From the NCBI RefSeq assembly GCF_016863475.1, contig NZ_BOOY01000006.1:62001-126000 (forward strand): DNA of 64,000 nucleotides. Reading direction: 5' to 3'. The stretch comes from Spirilliplanes yamanashiensis (GTDB taxonomy: Bacteria > Actinomycetota > Actinomycetes > Mycobacteriales > Micromonosporaceae). Positions within the stretch are counted from its first letter, which is position 1. Every line of letters begins with the position of its first letter. Positions 7,859-16,559 of this stretch are shown in pieces. Below the pieces are notes generated by a model that was not told the DNA's origin, did not search any database, and saw only the letters and a list, made by a program, of their open reading frames with translations. The position numbers and the translations under genes were made by a program.

Positions 7859-9133
7859 TCAGTTCGGGAACGCCCCCGGGTCGACCTCGCTGCTGCTGGC
7901 GTTGCCCGCGAAGCTCTTCGACAGCGTCAGCTCCCACGTGCTGTACGTGAAGTCGCTGGTCTCGTACTCCAGGGTGTCGTCGAACTTGCTGAACGAGCAG
8001 TCCCGGGTGAAGCCCTTCTTCGCCGCGTTCCAGTCCTTGCCGGACGCGGTGTACACCGTGTACGTGCCGTCCTTGATCTTGCGCACCGTGGTCTTGCCGT
8101 TGGCGCGCAGGTAGACGGTGAACGCGGGCGTCTTCGAGCCCTTCGGCACCAGGCTGACGGTGGTGTCGTCGGGTCCGTTGTTGACGGTCAACTCGCCCCG
8201 GCCGCCGGACGTCTTCTTGACGAACGCGCCGTTGGCCAGCCGCCGGTTGGTCTCCTTCGGCGCGGCGGGCAGGAACGCGCCGAACGTCCAGGTGGCGTCG
8301 GCCGCGGCGAGCGCCTTGGCGGCGTCGCGGACCGTCGTCGCCTCGTCCGAGCCGAGCACCGTGGCGCCGGGCGGGCCGGCGGGGCAGGCCGGCTTGTCGG
8401 ACCCCGCCTTGGCGACGGTGACCGACAGGTCCTCCAGGCCCTCGACGAGGCGCTTGTGCGGCAGCTCCGCCGGGGCGGGCGGCTCGGCGGCGCGCAGCTT
8501 GGCGGACTCGGTCTCCAGCAGGCTCGCCGCCGCGGTCAGCTCGGTGGCGCCGGCCTGGCCGATCGCCGCGAACGCCGGCGTCAGCGCGGCGTCGGACTGC
8601 TTCAGCAGCTGCTGGTAGTCGCCCGCGGAGACCCGCTCGACGCCGTCCACCGTGGTGGTCTTGTCGTCGTCGCGGCCGAAGACGGCGACGCCGCCGCAGC
8701 ACAGCGCGACCAGCGCGCCGGCGACGCCGAGCGCGATGAACTGCTGCTTGCGGCCCTTCTTCGGGGCCGCCTGCGGGCCGAACGCCGGGTACGGCTGCGG
8801 CGGGCCGAACGGCGGCGGGCCCGGCGGGCCGTACTGCTGCTGCTGCTGCGGCCCGGGCGGGCCGTACTGCGGCGGCGGGGGGCCGTACGCCTGCTGCGGT
8901 CCGGGCGGGCCGTACGGGGCCGGCGGCGGGACCGCGCCCGGGCGCCGCAGGCGGACCTGGACCGTCACGGGCACCGCGTGGCCCGGCACCGGCACCTGGA
9001 GGAACGTGCCGTCGGGCGTGCCCGGCGGCACGACGACCGACACCTGCCCGACGTTCTGCACCATGATCGACTTGAGTGCGCCGCCGGCGGCCTCGTGCGG
9101 CTCCACCTCGACGACCGGCCCGTACTGCCCCAT
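7859..9133 (-). CDS. Pro/Gln-rich single-pass membrane protein
   Basis: 424 residues. The N-terminal cytoplasmic part has GQVSVVVPPGTPDGTFLQVPV, which resembles the C-terminal beta-fold of DnaJ (VxVPxGTxDGT) but stands alone. A Pro/Gly/Gln/Tyr repeat linker (GPPGPQQ units, five Gln in a row) leads to one membrane helix (QQFIALGVAGALVALCCGGVAVF). The outer part begins helical and ends in a beta-rich domain (TVSLVPKGSKTPAFTVYLR ... KIKDGTYTVYTASGKDW) seen in other actinobacterial envelope proteins. Possible starts are ATG 9133, GTG 9145 and ATG 9154; a CATAAT box at 9158-9153 would favour 9145 (leaderless) or 9133. Function unknown. Confidence 0.65.
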   Translation of the reverse strand: MGQYGPVVEVEPHEAAGGALKSIMVQNVGQVSVVVPPGTPDGTFLQVPVPGHAVPVTVQVRLRRPGAVPPPAPYGPPGPQQAYGPPPPQYGPPGPQQQQQYGPPGPPPFGPPQPYPAFGPQAAPKKGRKQQFIALGVAGALVALCCGGVAVFGRDDDKTTTVDGVERVSAGDYQQLLKQSDAALTPAFAAIGQAGATELTAAASLLETESAKLRAAEPPAPAELPHKRLVEGLEDLSVTVAKAGSDKPACPAGPPGATVLGSDEATTVRDAAKALAAADATWTFGAFLPAAPKETNRRLANGAFVKKTSGGRGELTVNNGPDDTTVSLVPKGSKTPAFTVYLRANGKTTVRKIKDGTYTVYTASGKDWNAAKKGFTRDCSFSKFDDTLEYETSDFTYSTWELTLSKSFAGNASSSEVDPGAFPN

Positions 9134-9457
9134 GTCCCCGTTCACGCGGAGCATTATGGACGACCGGCGATGCCGCCGGCCGCCCCACCGGCCCTCGTCT
9201 TTTCGGACACCCGGGACGGGGCGGCGCAAACGCCCGGGCCGCATTTGACACCCCGTCCGCCCGGCGGACATGTTGGGGTCGGCGTGCGGCCGGGGGGTGC
9301 GCACGACGGGGCCGCCGCGGGCGCCCGAGAGTGTCCCGCGGCCGTCCCGCCGCCCGCGCCGGCGTGCGGCCCGCACGACGCGGCGCTGCCGCACCGACCT
9401 CGCCTGATCGCGCGGAACGCGCCCGGTTAGGACCCTATTTCCGTATTGTCGGATCCC
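9134..9457. other. Intergenic region between divergent genes
   Basis: 324 bp without a convincing gene. It holds a CATAAT -10-like box for the minus-strand gene (9158-9153), and on the plus strand a perfect TTGACA (9245-9250) with a weak CATGTT 18 nt on (9269-9274), far upstream of the peptidase start. A TATTGT (9444-9449) close to the ATG at 9458 could be a -10 of a near-leaderless transcript. Nothing else is apparent. Confidence 0.4.
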
Positions 9458-10354
9458 ATGCGCATCCCTCGCCCCACCCGTCTCCCGGCCGCCCTCACGG
9501 CCGCCCTGCTGGCCGTGCCGGTCGCGGCCGTCCCGGCGGCCACCCCGGCCGCCGCCGCGCCGCCGCCCGCCGCGGCCGCGCCGCCGCCCGTGGCCGCCGC
9601 GCCCACTCTCGCGGTGGCCCGCAACGCGCCGGTCCGGCCGCCGTACCACGTCGTGCGCCCCGGCCAGACGCTGCGCTCCGTCGCCAAGGTCTACGGCGTC
9701 GGCTGGAAGGTGATCGCCGCCTGGAACGGCCTGCGCCGGCCGTACACCGTGCACGTCGACGACGTGCTGCGGCTGAACCGGCAGCCGGGCGGCCCGCTGC
9801 CGGCGTTCCGCACCCGCGTCGAGCGGGTCACCCCGCAGATGGTCAACTGGAACCCGGCCCTGCGCTGCCCCATCTGGCCGGTCAGCCTGCGCCGCGTCTG
9901 GGTGTTCTACGTCGACTTCGCCGGCAACCGCCGCATCGGCAGCATCATCATGCACCGCCTGCACGTGACCCGGACCCAGCGCATCTTCCGCGAGCTCTAC
10001 CAGCGCCGGTTCCGCGTCCAGGCCATGGCGCCCGCGTCGGTCAACCTGCCCGGCGGCACGGACTACAGCGCGATCACCTCCGGCTGGGAGTGCCGCCGGG
10101 TGTCCGGGTCGAACGTCTGGTCGCAGCACGCCTACGGCACCGCCATCGACCTCAACCCGGTGCAGAACCCGATGATCAAGCGCGGGGTGGTCACCCCGTC
10201 GACGGGCCGGGGGTACGTCGGCCGGTCCCGCTACGGCATCGGCATGGTGCACGCCGCCGGGGCGGTGCCCGTGTTCACCGGCAACGGGTTCCCGTGGGGC
10301 GGCCGCTGGCGCACGATGAAGGACTACATGCACTTCGCCGTCGAGGACAGGTAG
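9458..10354 (+). CDS. Secreted LysM + M15-type peptidase
   Basis: 298 residues. Signal peptide of about 35 residues, then an Ala/Pro linker. The LysM domain reads YHVVRPGQTLRSVAKVYGV ... KVIAAWNGL ... VHVDDVLRL and should bind peptidoglycan. The C-terminal domain is of the D-Ala-D-Ala carboxypeptidase/L-Ala-D-Glu endopeptidase type (M15_4): zinc ligands are seen in WSQHAYGTAIDLNP (His and Asp) and in the terminal MKDYMHFA (His). Likely trims peptide stems in the cell wall. ATG at 9458 is preferred over an in-frame TTG at 9446 because it opens directly into the signal peptide. Confidence 0.88.
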   Translation: MRIPRPTRLPAALTAALLAVPVAAVPAATPAAAAPPPAAAAPPPVAAAPTLAVARNAPVRPPYHVVRPGQTLRSVAKVYGVGWKVIAAWNGLRRPYTVHVDDVLRLNRQPGGPLPAFRTRVERVTPQMVNWNPALRCPIWPVSLRRVWVFYVDFAGNRRIGSIIMHRLHVTRTQRIFRELYQRRFRVQAMAPASVNLPGGTDYSAITSGWECRRVSGSNVWSQHAYGTAIDLNPVQNPMIKRGVVTPSTGRGYVGRSRYGIGMVHAAGAVPVFTGNGFPWGGRWRTMKDYMHFAVEDR

Positions 10355-10369
10355 GCCGGCCGCCGCCCG

Positions 10370-13300
10370 TCAGTGGTTGGCGGCGTGGTGGCGGGCGACC
10401 TGCTGGTCGGTGAGCTGGGTGGGGTACACGGCCACCTCGTCGAGGGCGCCGACGAAGTAGTCGCTCGCGGGCCGGTCCGGCCACCCGCCCAGGTCGGCGC
10501 CGCCCCAGCGCCAGTAGCCGGTGAAGTTCTCCGCGGCCGTGACCGCCGGGTCGGACACCACCAGGGCGCCGTCGACGTGCAGCTTCATCCCGGCCGGCCC
10601 CACGCTCGCCGCCACGTGGTGCCACGCCCCGTCGGTGTAGGCGCCGGGCGACCGGATGGTCCGGGCGATGCCCGGGTAGACGCCGAGGGTGATCCGGCCG
10701 CCGCTGTCCACGTAGAGCAGCCGGTCGCGCTGCCCGCCGGTGCCGGCCGGGTTCACCGAGAAGCCGAAGATCGCACCGCCGGCCTTCGCGGCGGTCCGGA
10801 ACCACGCCTCGACGGTGAACGGTGCCGGGTTGGTGGACGCGACCGGGTTGTAGGCGTTGCCGAAGCCGTTGAACGCCACGGCCGTGCTGCCCTGCTGACC
10901 CTGCTGAGCCCCCTGGAGCGCGCCGGTGAAGCGGGCCGTCATGCCCGGCGTGTGCGGCCGGTGCGGTAGCGGGCGGGTGGCGTACAGGCCGGACAGCGCC
11001 CCGGCCTCGATGTCGTTGAGCGGCCGCCGGAAGGCGTACACCTCGTCGACGCGGCCCTGGAAGCGGTGGGTGCTCGCACCGGCCGCCCGCGCCCAGCCGA
11101 GCACCATGGGGCCGGCGGCGTGCCAGTCGGTGGTGACCGTGTTGCCGCCGTCGAGGACGCCGTTGACGTAGAGCCGGATGCGGTCCTCCGTGTCGTCGTA
11201 GACCGCCGTGAGGTGCGTCCAGGTGCTCACCACCGGCGTCGCGGCGGACGTCGCGGAGATCACGGTCGGCGACGAGCTGTCGCCCGCCGACATGCTGAAG
11301 ACCCACTTGCCGCCGGCGATGCCGAGGGCGTAGGCGTAGCCGTACGTGCCGTTCTGGCTCGCGGCGATCCGGGTGGCGCTGGTGCTCGCCGGATAGGCCC
11401 ACAGCGAGACGCTGAAGCCGGTGTCCGTGCGGACGGGCGCGGCCACGGTGGTGACCTGGTCGTCGACCCCGTCGAACGACACGGCGTTGCTGTCCCGGCC
11501 CGCCGCCCAGGTGGCCCCGTTGGCCATGGTGCCGTTGTTGTTGTTGCCGCTGCGGTCGCCGAGGTTCGTGCCGGTGCCCTCGTTGACGTCCCAGCGCAGG
11601 ACCGGCGCCTGGCCGTGCAGGGCTGCCACGTCCGCGGCGGTGAGCACCTCCTGGTAGACGGCCACGCCGTCGAGGTGGCCCGGCCAGAAGTCGCCCCGCA
11701 GGCCGTCGTACAGCGACGAGCCGAGGTTCAGCGAACCGGTGGCGGCGAAGTCGGCGGTCGCCGCGGCGGTGGCGGCGAGGGCGCCGTTGACGTACAGGCG
11801 GATCTGGTCGGCGCCGTCGTCGTAGACACCGGCCAGGTGCGTCCACCGGTTCATTGTGGCCGAGCCGGCGCCCGAGACCGCGGTGCTCGGCCCGGCGGTG
11901 CTGTCGCTCGGCTGGAGCTGGAACGCCCACGCGTTGCCGCTGTCCCAGTTGTTGTAGCGCAGGGTGAAGGCGCTGGTGTTGGCGCCGTCCTGGCTGACCG
12001 CGGTCCGGTTCCAGGCGGCGTTCGAGGTGAGGTACACCCACGCCGACACGCTGTAGGAGGTACTGGTGTCCAGCACGGGGCCGCTCGACCGCAGGTAGCC
12101 GTCGGTGCTGAAGTTCATCGCGCCGCCGCGCTGCGCCGACGGCCACCACGTGGTGGTCCCGGAGGGCCGGGTGAGGGTGTGGCCGTTGCCGCTGCCGTCG
12201 TACGCGACGGCGGTGCTGTCCTGCTCGAAGTCGTAGCGGGCCACGGGGGCGTTCGCCAGGTCGTGGACGTCGTCGGAGGCGAGCGCCCGCGGGTAGACCT
12301 TCAGGTCGTTGATCCGCCCCTGGAACAGGCCCGAGTACGACCCGCCGGACAGCAGCCGGCCGACGTTCAGCGGTCCCGGCGCGTCCCAGTCGGCGGTGGC
12401 GGTCGTGACGTCCTCCAGCCGCCCGTCGACGTAGATGCGGATCTCGTCGGCCTCGTCCGAGTAGACCCCGGCCACGTGCGCGGTCACGTTGGCGGTCGCC
12501 GGCGTCGTCCCGGTCGCCACGGCGGTCGCCGGGGACGAGGTGTCCGCACCGGTGAGGCCGAACTGCCAGGCGCCGGCGTTCGAGGTGAGGCTGAAGGCGC
12601 TGGCCGCCGCGCCGGGCTGGCTGGCCACGGCGAGGACGCCGGTGCTCGCGGTGGGCAGCACGGACGCCGCCACCGTGAAGCTGCGGTCGGTGTGCGCGCC
12701 GGGACGGACGCCGACGCCGTGGTCGTCCCCGCTCATGGTCACGCCACCGGCGGTGAAGGTCGCGGTGCCCTGGAGGGAACCGGGGTTGCCGCTGCCGGAG
12801 TGGTCCGGCTGGGTGTTGCTGACGGGGTCGAAGTTCCACCACGTCGACGGCTGCGCGGCGAGCCCGGCGACCTCGGTGTCGTTCAGCGCCCGCCGGTAGG
12901 CGCGGACGTCGTCGATCTGGCCGGCGAAGTGGTCGGTGCGGGTGCCCGCACCCCAGCGGGCGGCGCCCACGACCAACGGCCCGGTGGCGCTCCAGTCGCC
13001 GCCCCGCCAGGCGCGGCCCACGGACGCCCCGTCGACGTACAGGCGGATCTCGCCGGTCGGGTCGTTGTACACGGCCGCCAGGTGGGTCCACCGGTTGACG
13101 AGCGTCTGCGCGGGCGCCTGGACCCGCACCCGGCCGGCGAGGATGTCGTCGGTGTCGTAGGTGGTGAACTCCCATCGCCCGCTCGAGTCGTTCTTGAGGA
13201 AGAACCCGCTGATCGCGTTCCCGTCCTGGCTGAGCACGGCATGGTGCGCGCCTGCCGTGGTGGGGTTCACCCACGCGGCGACGGTGAACGACGAGCCGGT

Positions 13301-13801
13301 GTCCACGGCGCCCGCCGCGCCGGTGGCGACGTCGTCGGCGCCGTCGAAGGACAGCCCGCCGGTGCCGAGGTGCCCGCCCGCCCACGCCGGCCCGTTGGCC
13401 AGCGTGCCGGGGTTGACCGACCCCGACGAGTCCGCCGCGGTGGTGCCGCTGCCGTCGTCGAACCGGTACCAGGTGGAGGGGCCGTCCGTGGGCGCGCCGT
13501 AGACGCCCGGCCGGTTGTTGCCCGAGGAGTCCGCCGCGGCGGAGTCCGCCCGGAACGCGCCCGTCTCGTCGGACCGGTGGTGGAACCGGGCGCCGTCGGC
13601 GGCGACGTGCTGCGGGTACGTCGGGAAGGAGGCGGCGGTGCCCCACGTGGCCGTGCCGTCGGTGGAGCCGGAGAAGGCGCCGTACGCCGCCGGGAAGCCG
13701 GCGAGCAGGGCGAGCACCACGACCGGCACCACGAGCCAGGGGCGGCTGCGCAGGGCGCGCGCGAGCACGCGCGCCCGCCGTCTCCCGCCATCCGATCCCA
13801 C
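10370..13801 (-). CDS. Giant secreted protein with five LamG domains
   Basis: 1143 residues from GTG at 13801. The N-terminus (RRRARVLARALRSRPWLVVPVVVLALLAGFPAAYGAFSGST) resembles SipW-class signal peptides in which the hydrophobic stretch runs into an AFSG/WSAF motif. Five LamG/concanavalin-like repeats of about 200 residues begin near 108, 319, 518, 731 and 952; each has a '[DE]xSGxxNxGxxxx' opening, 'SFTVAAWV'-type strand, 'RWTHLAAVYDD..D.IRLYVNG' strand and 'GRIDDVRVYxRAL' ending. No catalytic domain is visible, so it is probably a surface carbohydrate- or matrix-binding protein. The repeats are diverged, not recent copies. It is divergent from another LamG protein with a similar signal. 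Confidence 0.82.
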   Translation of the reverse strand: MGSDGGRRRARVLARALRSRPWLVVPVVVLALLAGFPAAYGAFSGSTDGTATWGTAASFPTYPQHVAADGARFHHRSDETGAFRADSAAADSSGNNRPGVYGAPTDGPSTWYRFDDGSGTTAADSSGSVNPGTLANGPAWAGGHLGTGGLSFDGADDVATGAAGAVDTGSSFTVAAWVNPTTAGAHHAVLSQDGNAISGFFLKNDSSGRWEFTTYDTDDILAGRVRVQAPAQTLVNRWTHLAAVYNDPTGEIRLYVDGASVGRAWRGGDWSATGPLVVGAARWGAGTRTDHFAGQIDDVRAYRRALNDTEVAGLAAQPSTWWNFDPVSNTQPDHSGSGNPGSLQGTATFTAGGVTMSGDDHGVGVRPGAHTDRSFTVAASVLPTASTGVLAVASQPGAAASAFSLTSNAGAWQFGLTGADTSSPATAVATGTTPATANVTAHVAGVYSDEADEIRIYVDGRLEDVTTATADWDAPGPLNVGRLLSGGSYSGLFQGRINDLKVYPRALASDDVHDLANAPVARYDFEQDSTAVAYDGSGNGHTLTRPSGTTTWWPSAQRGGAMNFSTDGYLRSSGPVLDTSTSYSVSAWVYLTSNAAWNRTAVSQDGANTSAFTLRYNNWDSGNAWAFQLQPSDSTAGPSTAVSGAGSATMNRWTHLAGVYDDGADQIRLYVNGALAATAAATADFAATGSLNLGSSLYDGLRGDFWPGHLDGVAVYQEVLTAADVAALHGQAPVLRWDVNEGTGTNLGDRSGNNNNGTMANGATWAAGRDSNAVSFDGVDDQVTTVAAPVRTDTGFSVSLWAYPASTSATRIAASQNGTYGYAYALGIAGGKWVFSMSAGDSSSPTVISATSAATPVVSTWTHLTAVYDDTEDRIRLYVNGVLDGGNTVTTDWHAAGPMVLGWARAAGASTHRFQGRVDEVYAFRRPLNDIEAGALSGLYATRPLPHRPHTPGMTARFTGALQGAQQGQQGSTAVAFNGFGNAYNPVASTNPAPFTVEAWFRTAAKAGGAIFGFSVNPAGTGGQRDRLLYVDSGGRITLGVYPGIARTIRSPGAYTDGAWHHVAASVGPAGMKLHVDGALVVSDPAVTAAENFTGYWRWGGADLGGWPDRPASDYFVGALDEVAVYPTQLTDQQVARHHAANH

Positions 13802-13811
13802 GAGCTGACGT

Positions 13812-13887
13812 GATCGGCAGGGGCGGCGCCGGGTTGAGCGATGCCGGCGGCCGGTTACCCTCCGGTCCGGCGGATCGCTGCCGATCG
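13812..13887. promoter_or_regulatory. Shared divergent promoter region with inverted repeat
   Basis: The 94 bp between the two LamG genes carries GATCGGCAG (13812-13820) and CTGCCGATC (13878-13886), an exact 9-bp inverted repeat about 66 bp apart, centred between the two starts. A shared regulator bridging both halves is possible. No clear -35/-10 pair could be assigned. Confidence 0.35.
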
Positions 13888-13895
13888 GGCGCACC

Positions 13896-16553
13896 GTGGG
13901 GGTTCCGTGGCGCAAGCCGGCGCTCAGGCGCGCCGTCGTGGCGTCCCTGCCTGCCCTGGCGCTGGCCGGCACGGCGCTGACCCTCGGCTCGACGTGGAGC
14001 GCCTTCTCGGGCGCCACGCGCAACCCCGGCAACACCTGGTCGGCGAACGTCCCCGCCGTCGCGCTGTCCCAGACCGTGTTCAAGGGGCCGTTCCCGGTGG
14101 TGGTCACGGGCTCGCTGTCCGGTTTCACGGCCGACGAGGCGGTCACGTACCGGCTGGACGCCGCCACCGCGCTGACCGGCTCGCCGTCCGCCGTCGGGTC
14201 CGGCGGGGCCGCGGCGATCACGTCGCTGTCGGTGCCGTCGGCGGCCGACGGCCCGCACACGGTGCACGTCATCGGCGCCAACGGCTCGCAGGCGTCCGTC
14301 GCCATCACCGTGGACACCGTCGCGCCCACCGTGTCGGCGACGCTGTCGCCCGCCGCGAACGGCAATGGCTGGAACAGCACCAGCCCCGTGCAGGTGACGC
14401 TGGCCGGTGACGACGGCACGGGCACCGGCGTGCACCGGATCTACTACACGACCGACGGCTCCGACCCCACCTCGTCCGGCACGGTCGCCACGTACGCCGC
14501 GCCGATCAACGTCGCCAGCACCCGGACCGTCCGGTACTACGCCGTCGACGTGGCCGGCAACGCCTCCGCCGTCGCCGCCCGCACCGTCAACATCGACACC
14601 ACCGCGCCGTCCACCCCGGCCCTGTCGTTCTCCGCGCTCACCAACGCGTACTGGAGCGGCAGCGGCAGCACCGTCTGGTACCGGGGCGGTCAGGCGTCGG
14701 GCTCGTTCACCGTGACGGCGAGCGCCGCCGACGCGCAGTCCGGCGTCACCTCGTACGCGATGCCGAACCTCGGCACCGGCTGGACCACCCCGGGCACGGC
14801 CGCCTCCCAGGCGTACGCGTGGTCCTCGGCGAACCCCGCCGCGCCCGGCACGAAGCCCGTCACCGCCACCAACGCGGCCGGGCTCGTCTCCGCCGCCGCC
14901 TCGTTCACCGCCACCGCCGACAACGCCGGCCCCACCGGCGGGGGAGTCGACCACGCCGACGGCGCGTCGCCGGCCACCGTCACGGTGACCTTCAGCGCGG
15001 GCACCGACGCGGGCGCCGGCGTGAACGGCACGTCCGGCACGCTGCAGCGGGCCGTCGCCACCCTGACGGGCAGCACCTGCGGCGCGTTCGGCGCGTTCGC
15101 GACGGTCACCGGCGGCACGAACCCCGCCTCGCCGTTCAGCGACGCCACCCCGACGACCGGCCGCTGCTACACCTACCAGTACGTGGTGGCCGACCGGCTC
15201 GGCAACACCACCACGTACGCCAGCGGCAAGGTGGCCAAGCGGTACGCCACCTACGCCGCCGCCGTGAGCGGCGAGGCGACCATCGGCCGCTACTACCGGC
15301 TCAACGAGTCGATGATCGTCGCCGACAACATGGCCGGCACGACCGGGACCGTCCTGCAGACCCGCCCCGGCGAGACCGGCGCGACGTGGACGAAGGTCGG
15401 CACCAACGGCGACGGGATCATCACCCTGAACGGCCGGGTCCGCAAGGGCGGCAACGGCAGCTACGGCACCCTCTACTACGCCAGCGGGGTGCCGCCGACC
15501 GCCGACTACAAGGTGGAGGCGCTGTCCGCCCAGAAGGCCGACGACGGCAACCGGCTCGGCAACGACGTGCACGGGCTGGTCGGCCGGTACAACAGCGCCA
15601 CGAACACGTACTACCTGGCTCGCCGCGAGCACGACGCCGGCGGCGGGTACCTGCGGCTGTACCGGGTGGTCAACGGCACCCGGACCAAGGTCGGCGAGGT
15701 CGGCGGCATCAGCGTGGCCAACAACGGCGACGGCTGGCTGTTCCTGAGCCTCGACATGACCGGCACCGTCATCCGGGTGCTCCGGGACGGCGATCCGGTC
15801 ATCACCTACAACGACAGCACCGCCAGCAAGATCACCACGGCCGGGCGGGCGGGCTTCGTGCTGGGCGACAACTTCAACGTCGTGGCCAACACCCACACCG
15901 ACTCGCACGGGCTGCACTTCGACACGATCCGGGTGACGCCGCCGATGGCCGACGCCACCGGCGCGGTCGACGGGCTGCACCACGTGAACACGAACCTGGG
16001 CCTGACGGGCGCGCTCAGCGGCGACACCGACCGGTCGGTCTCCTACGACGGCGCCAACGACTCCAGCTCGGCCGCCCGGCCGCTGCTCGACAGCTTCACG
16101 GCGGAGTTCTGGTTCAAGTCCGCCCAGGGGCTCGGCACCTACCCGCACTGGTTCGACGGCGCCGCCCTGGTCGACGCCGACCAGCCGCTGGCGGCCAACG
16201 ACTGGGGCGTCAGCCTGCGCGCCGACGGCCGGGTCGTCGCGGGCGTCGGCAACGCCGACACCAGCATCGTGTCGGCGACCGGCGGCTACAACGACAACGC
16301 GTGGCACCACGTCGTCTTCACCCGCGACACCACGACGGGCGCGCTGGCCCTCTACGTCGACGGCACCGCCCAGGGCACCGCCACCGGGCCCACCGGCACC
16401 CGCGACGCGGGCTCGGTGCTGCGCTTCGGCCGCCGGGCGGGCGACGGCGCGCAGGCGTACGCCGGGCAGCTCGACGAGGTCGCCGTCTACACCGGTGTGC
16501 TGCCGCCGGCGACGGTGCAGTCGCACCACAACCTGGGCCGGGGCCTGGGCTGA
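13896..16553 (+). CDS. Secreted multi-domain surface protein (chitobiase-like Ig, concanavalin-like, LamG)
   Basis: 885 residues from GTG at 13896. Signal: RRAVVASLPALALAGTALTLGSTWSAFSGATRNPGNTW, a SipW-type leader like that of the divergent gene. Then an Ig-like segment, a chitobiase/hexosaminidase C-terminal-like module at about 162-240 (HRIYYTTDGSDPTSSGTVATY... YYAVDVAGNASAV), further bacterial Ig-like regions, a concanavalin/DUF1080-like module about 450-690 (YYRLNESM ... GLVGRYNSATNTYYLARRE ... LDMTGTVIRVLRDGDPV), and a C-terminal LamG about 690-885 (AEFWFKS ... ALYVDGTAQGTATG ... GQLDEVAVYTGVL). No hydrolase active site. Likely binds glycans or forms part of the outer surface. Confidence 0.82.
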   Translation: MGVPWRKPALRRAVVASLPALALAGTALTLGSTWSAFSGATRNPGNTWSANVPAVALSQTVFKGPFPVVVTGSLSGFTADEAVTYRLDAATALTGSPSAVGSGGAAAITSLSVPSAADGPHTVHVIGANGSQASVAITVDTVAPTVSATLSPAANGNGWNSTSPVQVTLAGDDGTGTGVHRIYYTTDGSDPTSSGTVATYAAPINVASTRTVRYYAVDVAGNASAVAARTVNIDTTAPSTPALSFSALTNAYWSGSGSTVWYRGGQASGSFTVTASAADAQSGVTSYAMPNLGTGWTTPGTAASQAYAWSSANPAAPGTKPVTATNAAGLVSAAASFTATADNAGPTGGGVDHADGASPATVTVTFSAGTDAGAGVNGTSGTLQRAVATLTGSTCGAFGAFATVTGGTNPASPFSDATPTTGRCYTYQYVVADRLGNTTTYASGKVAKRYATYAAAVSGEATIGRYYRLNESMIVADNMAGTTGTVLQTRPGETGATWTKVGTNGDGIITLNGRVRKGGNGSYGTLYYASGVPPTADYKVEALSAQKADDGNRLGNDVHGLVGRYNSATNTYYLARREHDAGGGYLRLYRVVNGTRTKVGEVGGISVANNGDGWLFLSLDMTGTVIRVLRDGDPVITYNDSTASKITTAGRAGFVLGDNFNVVANTHTDSHGLHFDTIRVTPPMADATGAVDGLHHVNTNLGLTGALSGDTDRSVSYDGANDSSSAARPLLDSFTAEFWFKSAQGLGTYPHWFDGAALVDADQPLAANDWGVSLRADGRVVAGVGNADTSIVSATGGYNDNAWHHVVFTRDTTTGALALYVDGTAQGTATGPTGTRDAGSVLRFGRRAGDGAQAYAGQLDEVAVYTGVLPPATVQSHHNLGRGLG

Positions 16554-16559
16554 GCGCCG

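Noticed and set aside
8829-8850. CTG repeat run as a possible regulatory repeat
   Set aside because: It simply encodes the Gln stretch of the linker in the membrane protein gene.
10370-13801. The LamG array as a recent tandem duplication or repeat element
   Set aside because: The five units share only the domain pattern; their DNA and protein sequences are well diverged.
10275-16529. A 6-kb open frame on the minus strand covering both LamG genes
   Set aside because: It is an Arg/Gly/Ala-rich translation caused by high-GC third positions; it has no domains, while the two LamG proteins in other frames are clear.
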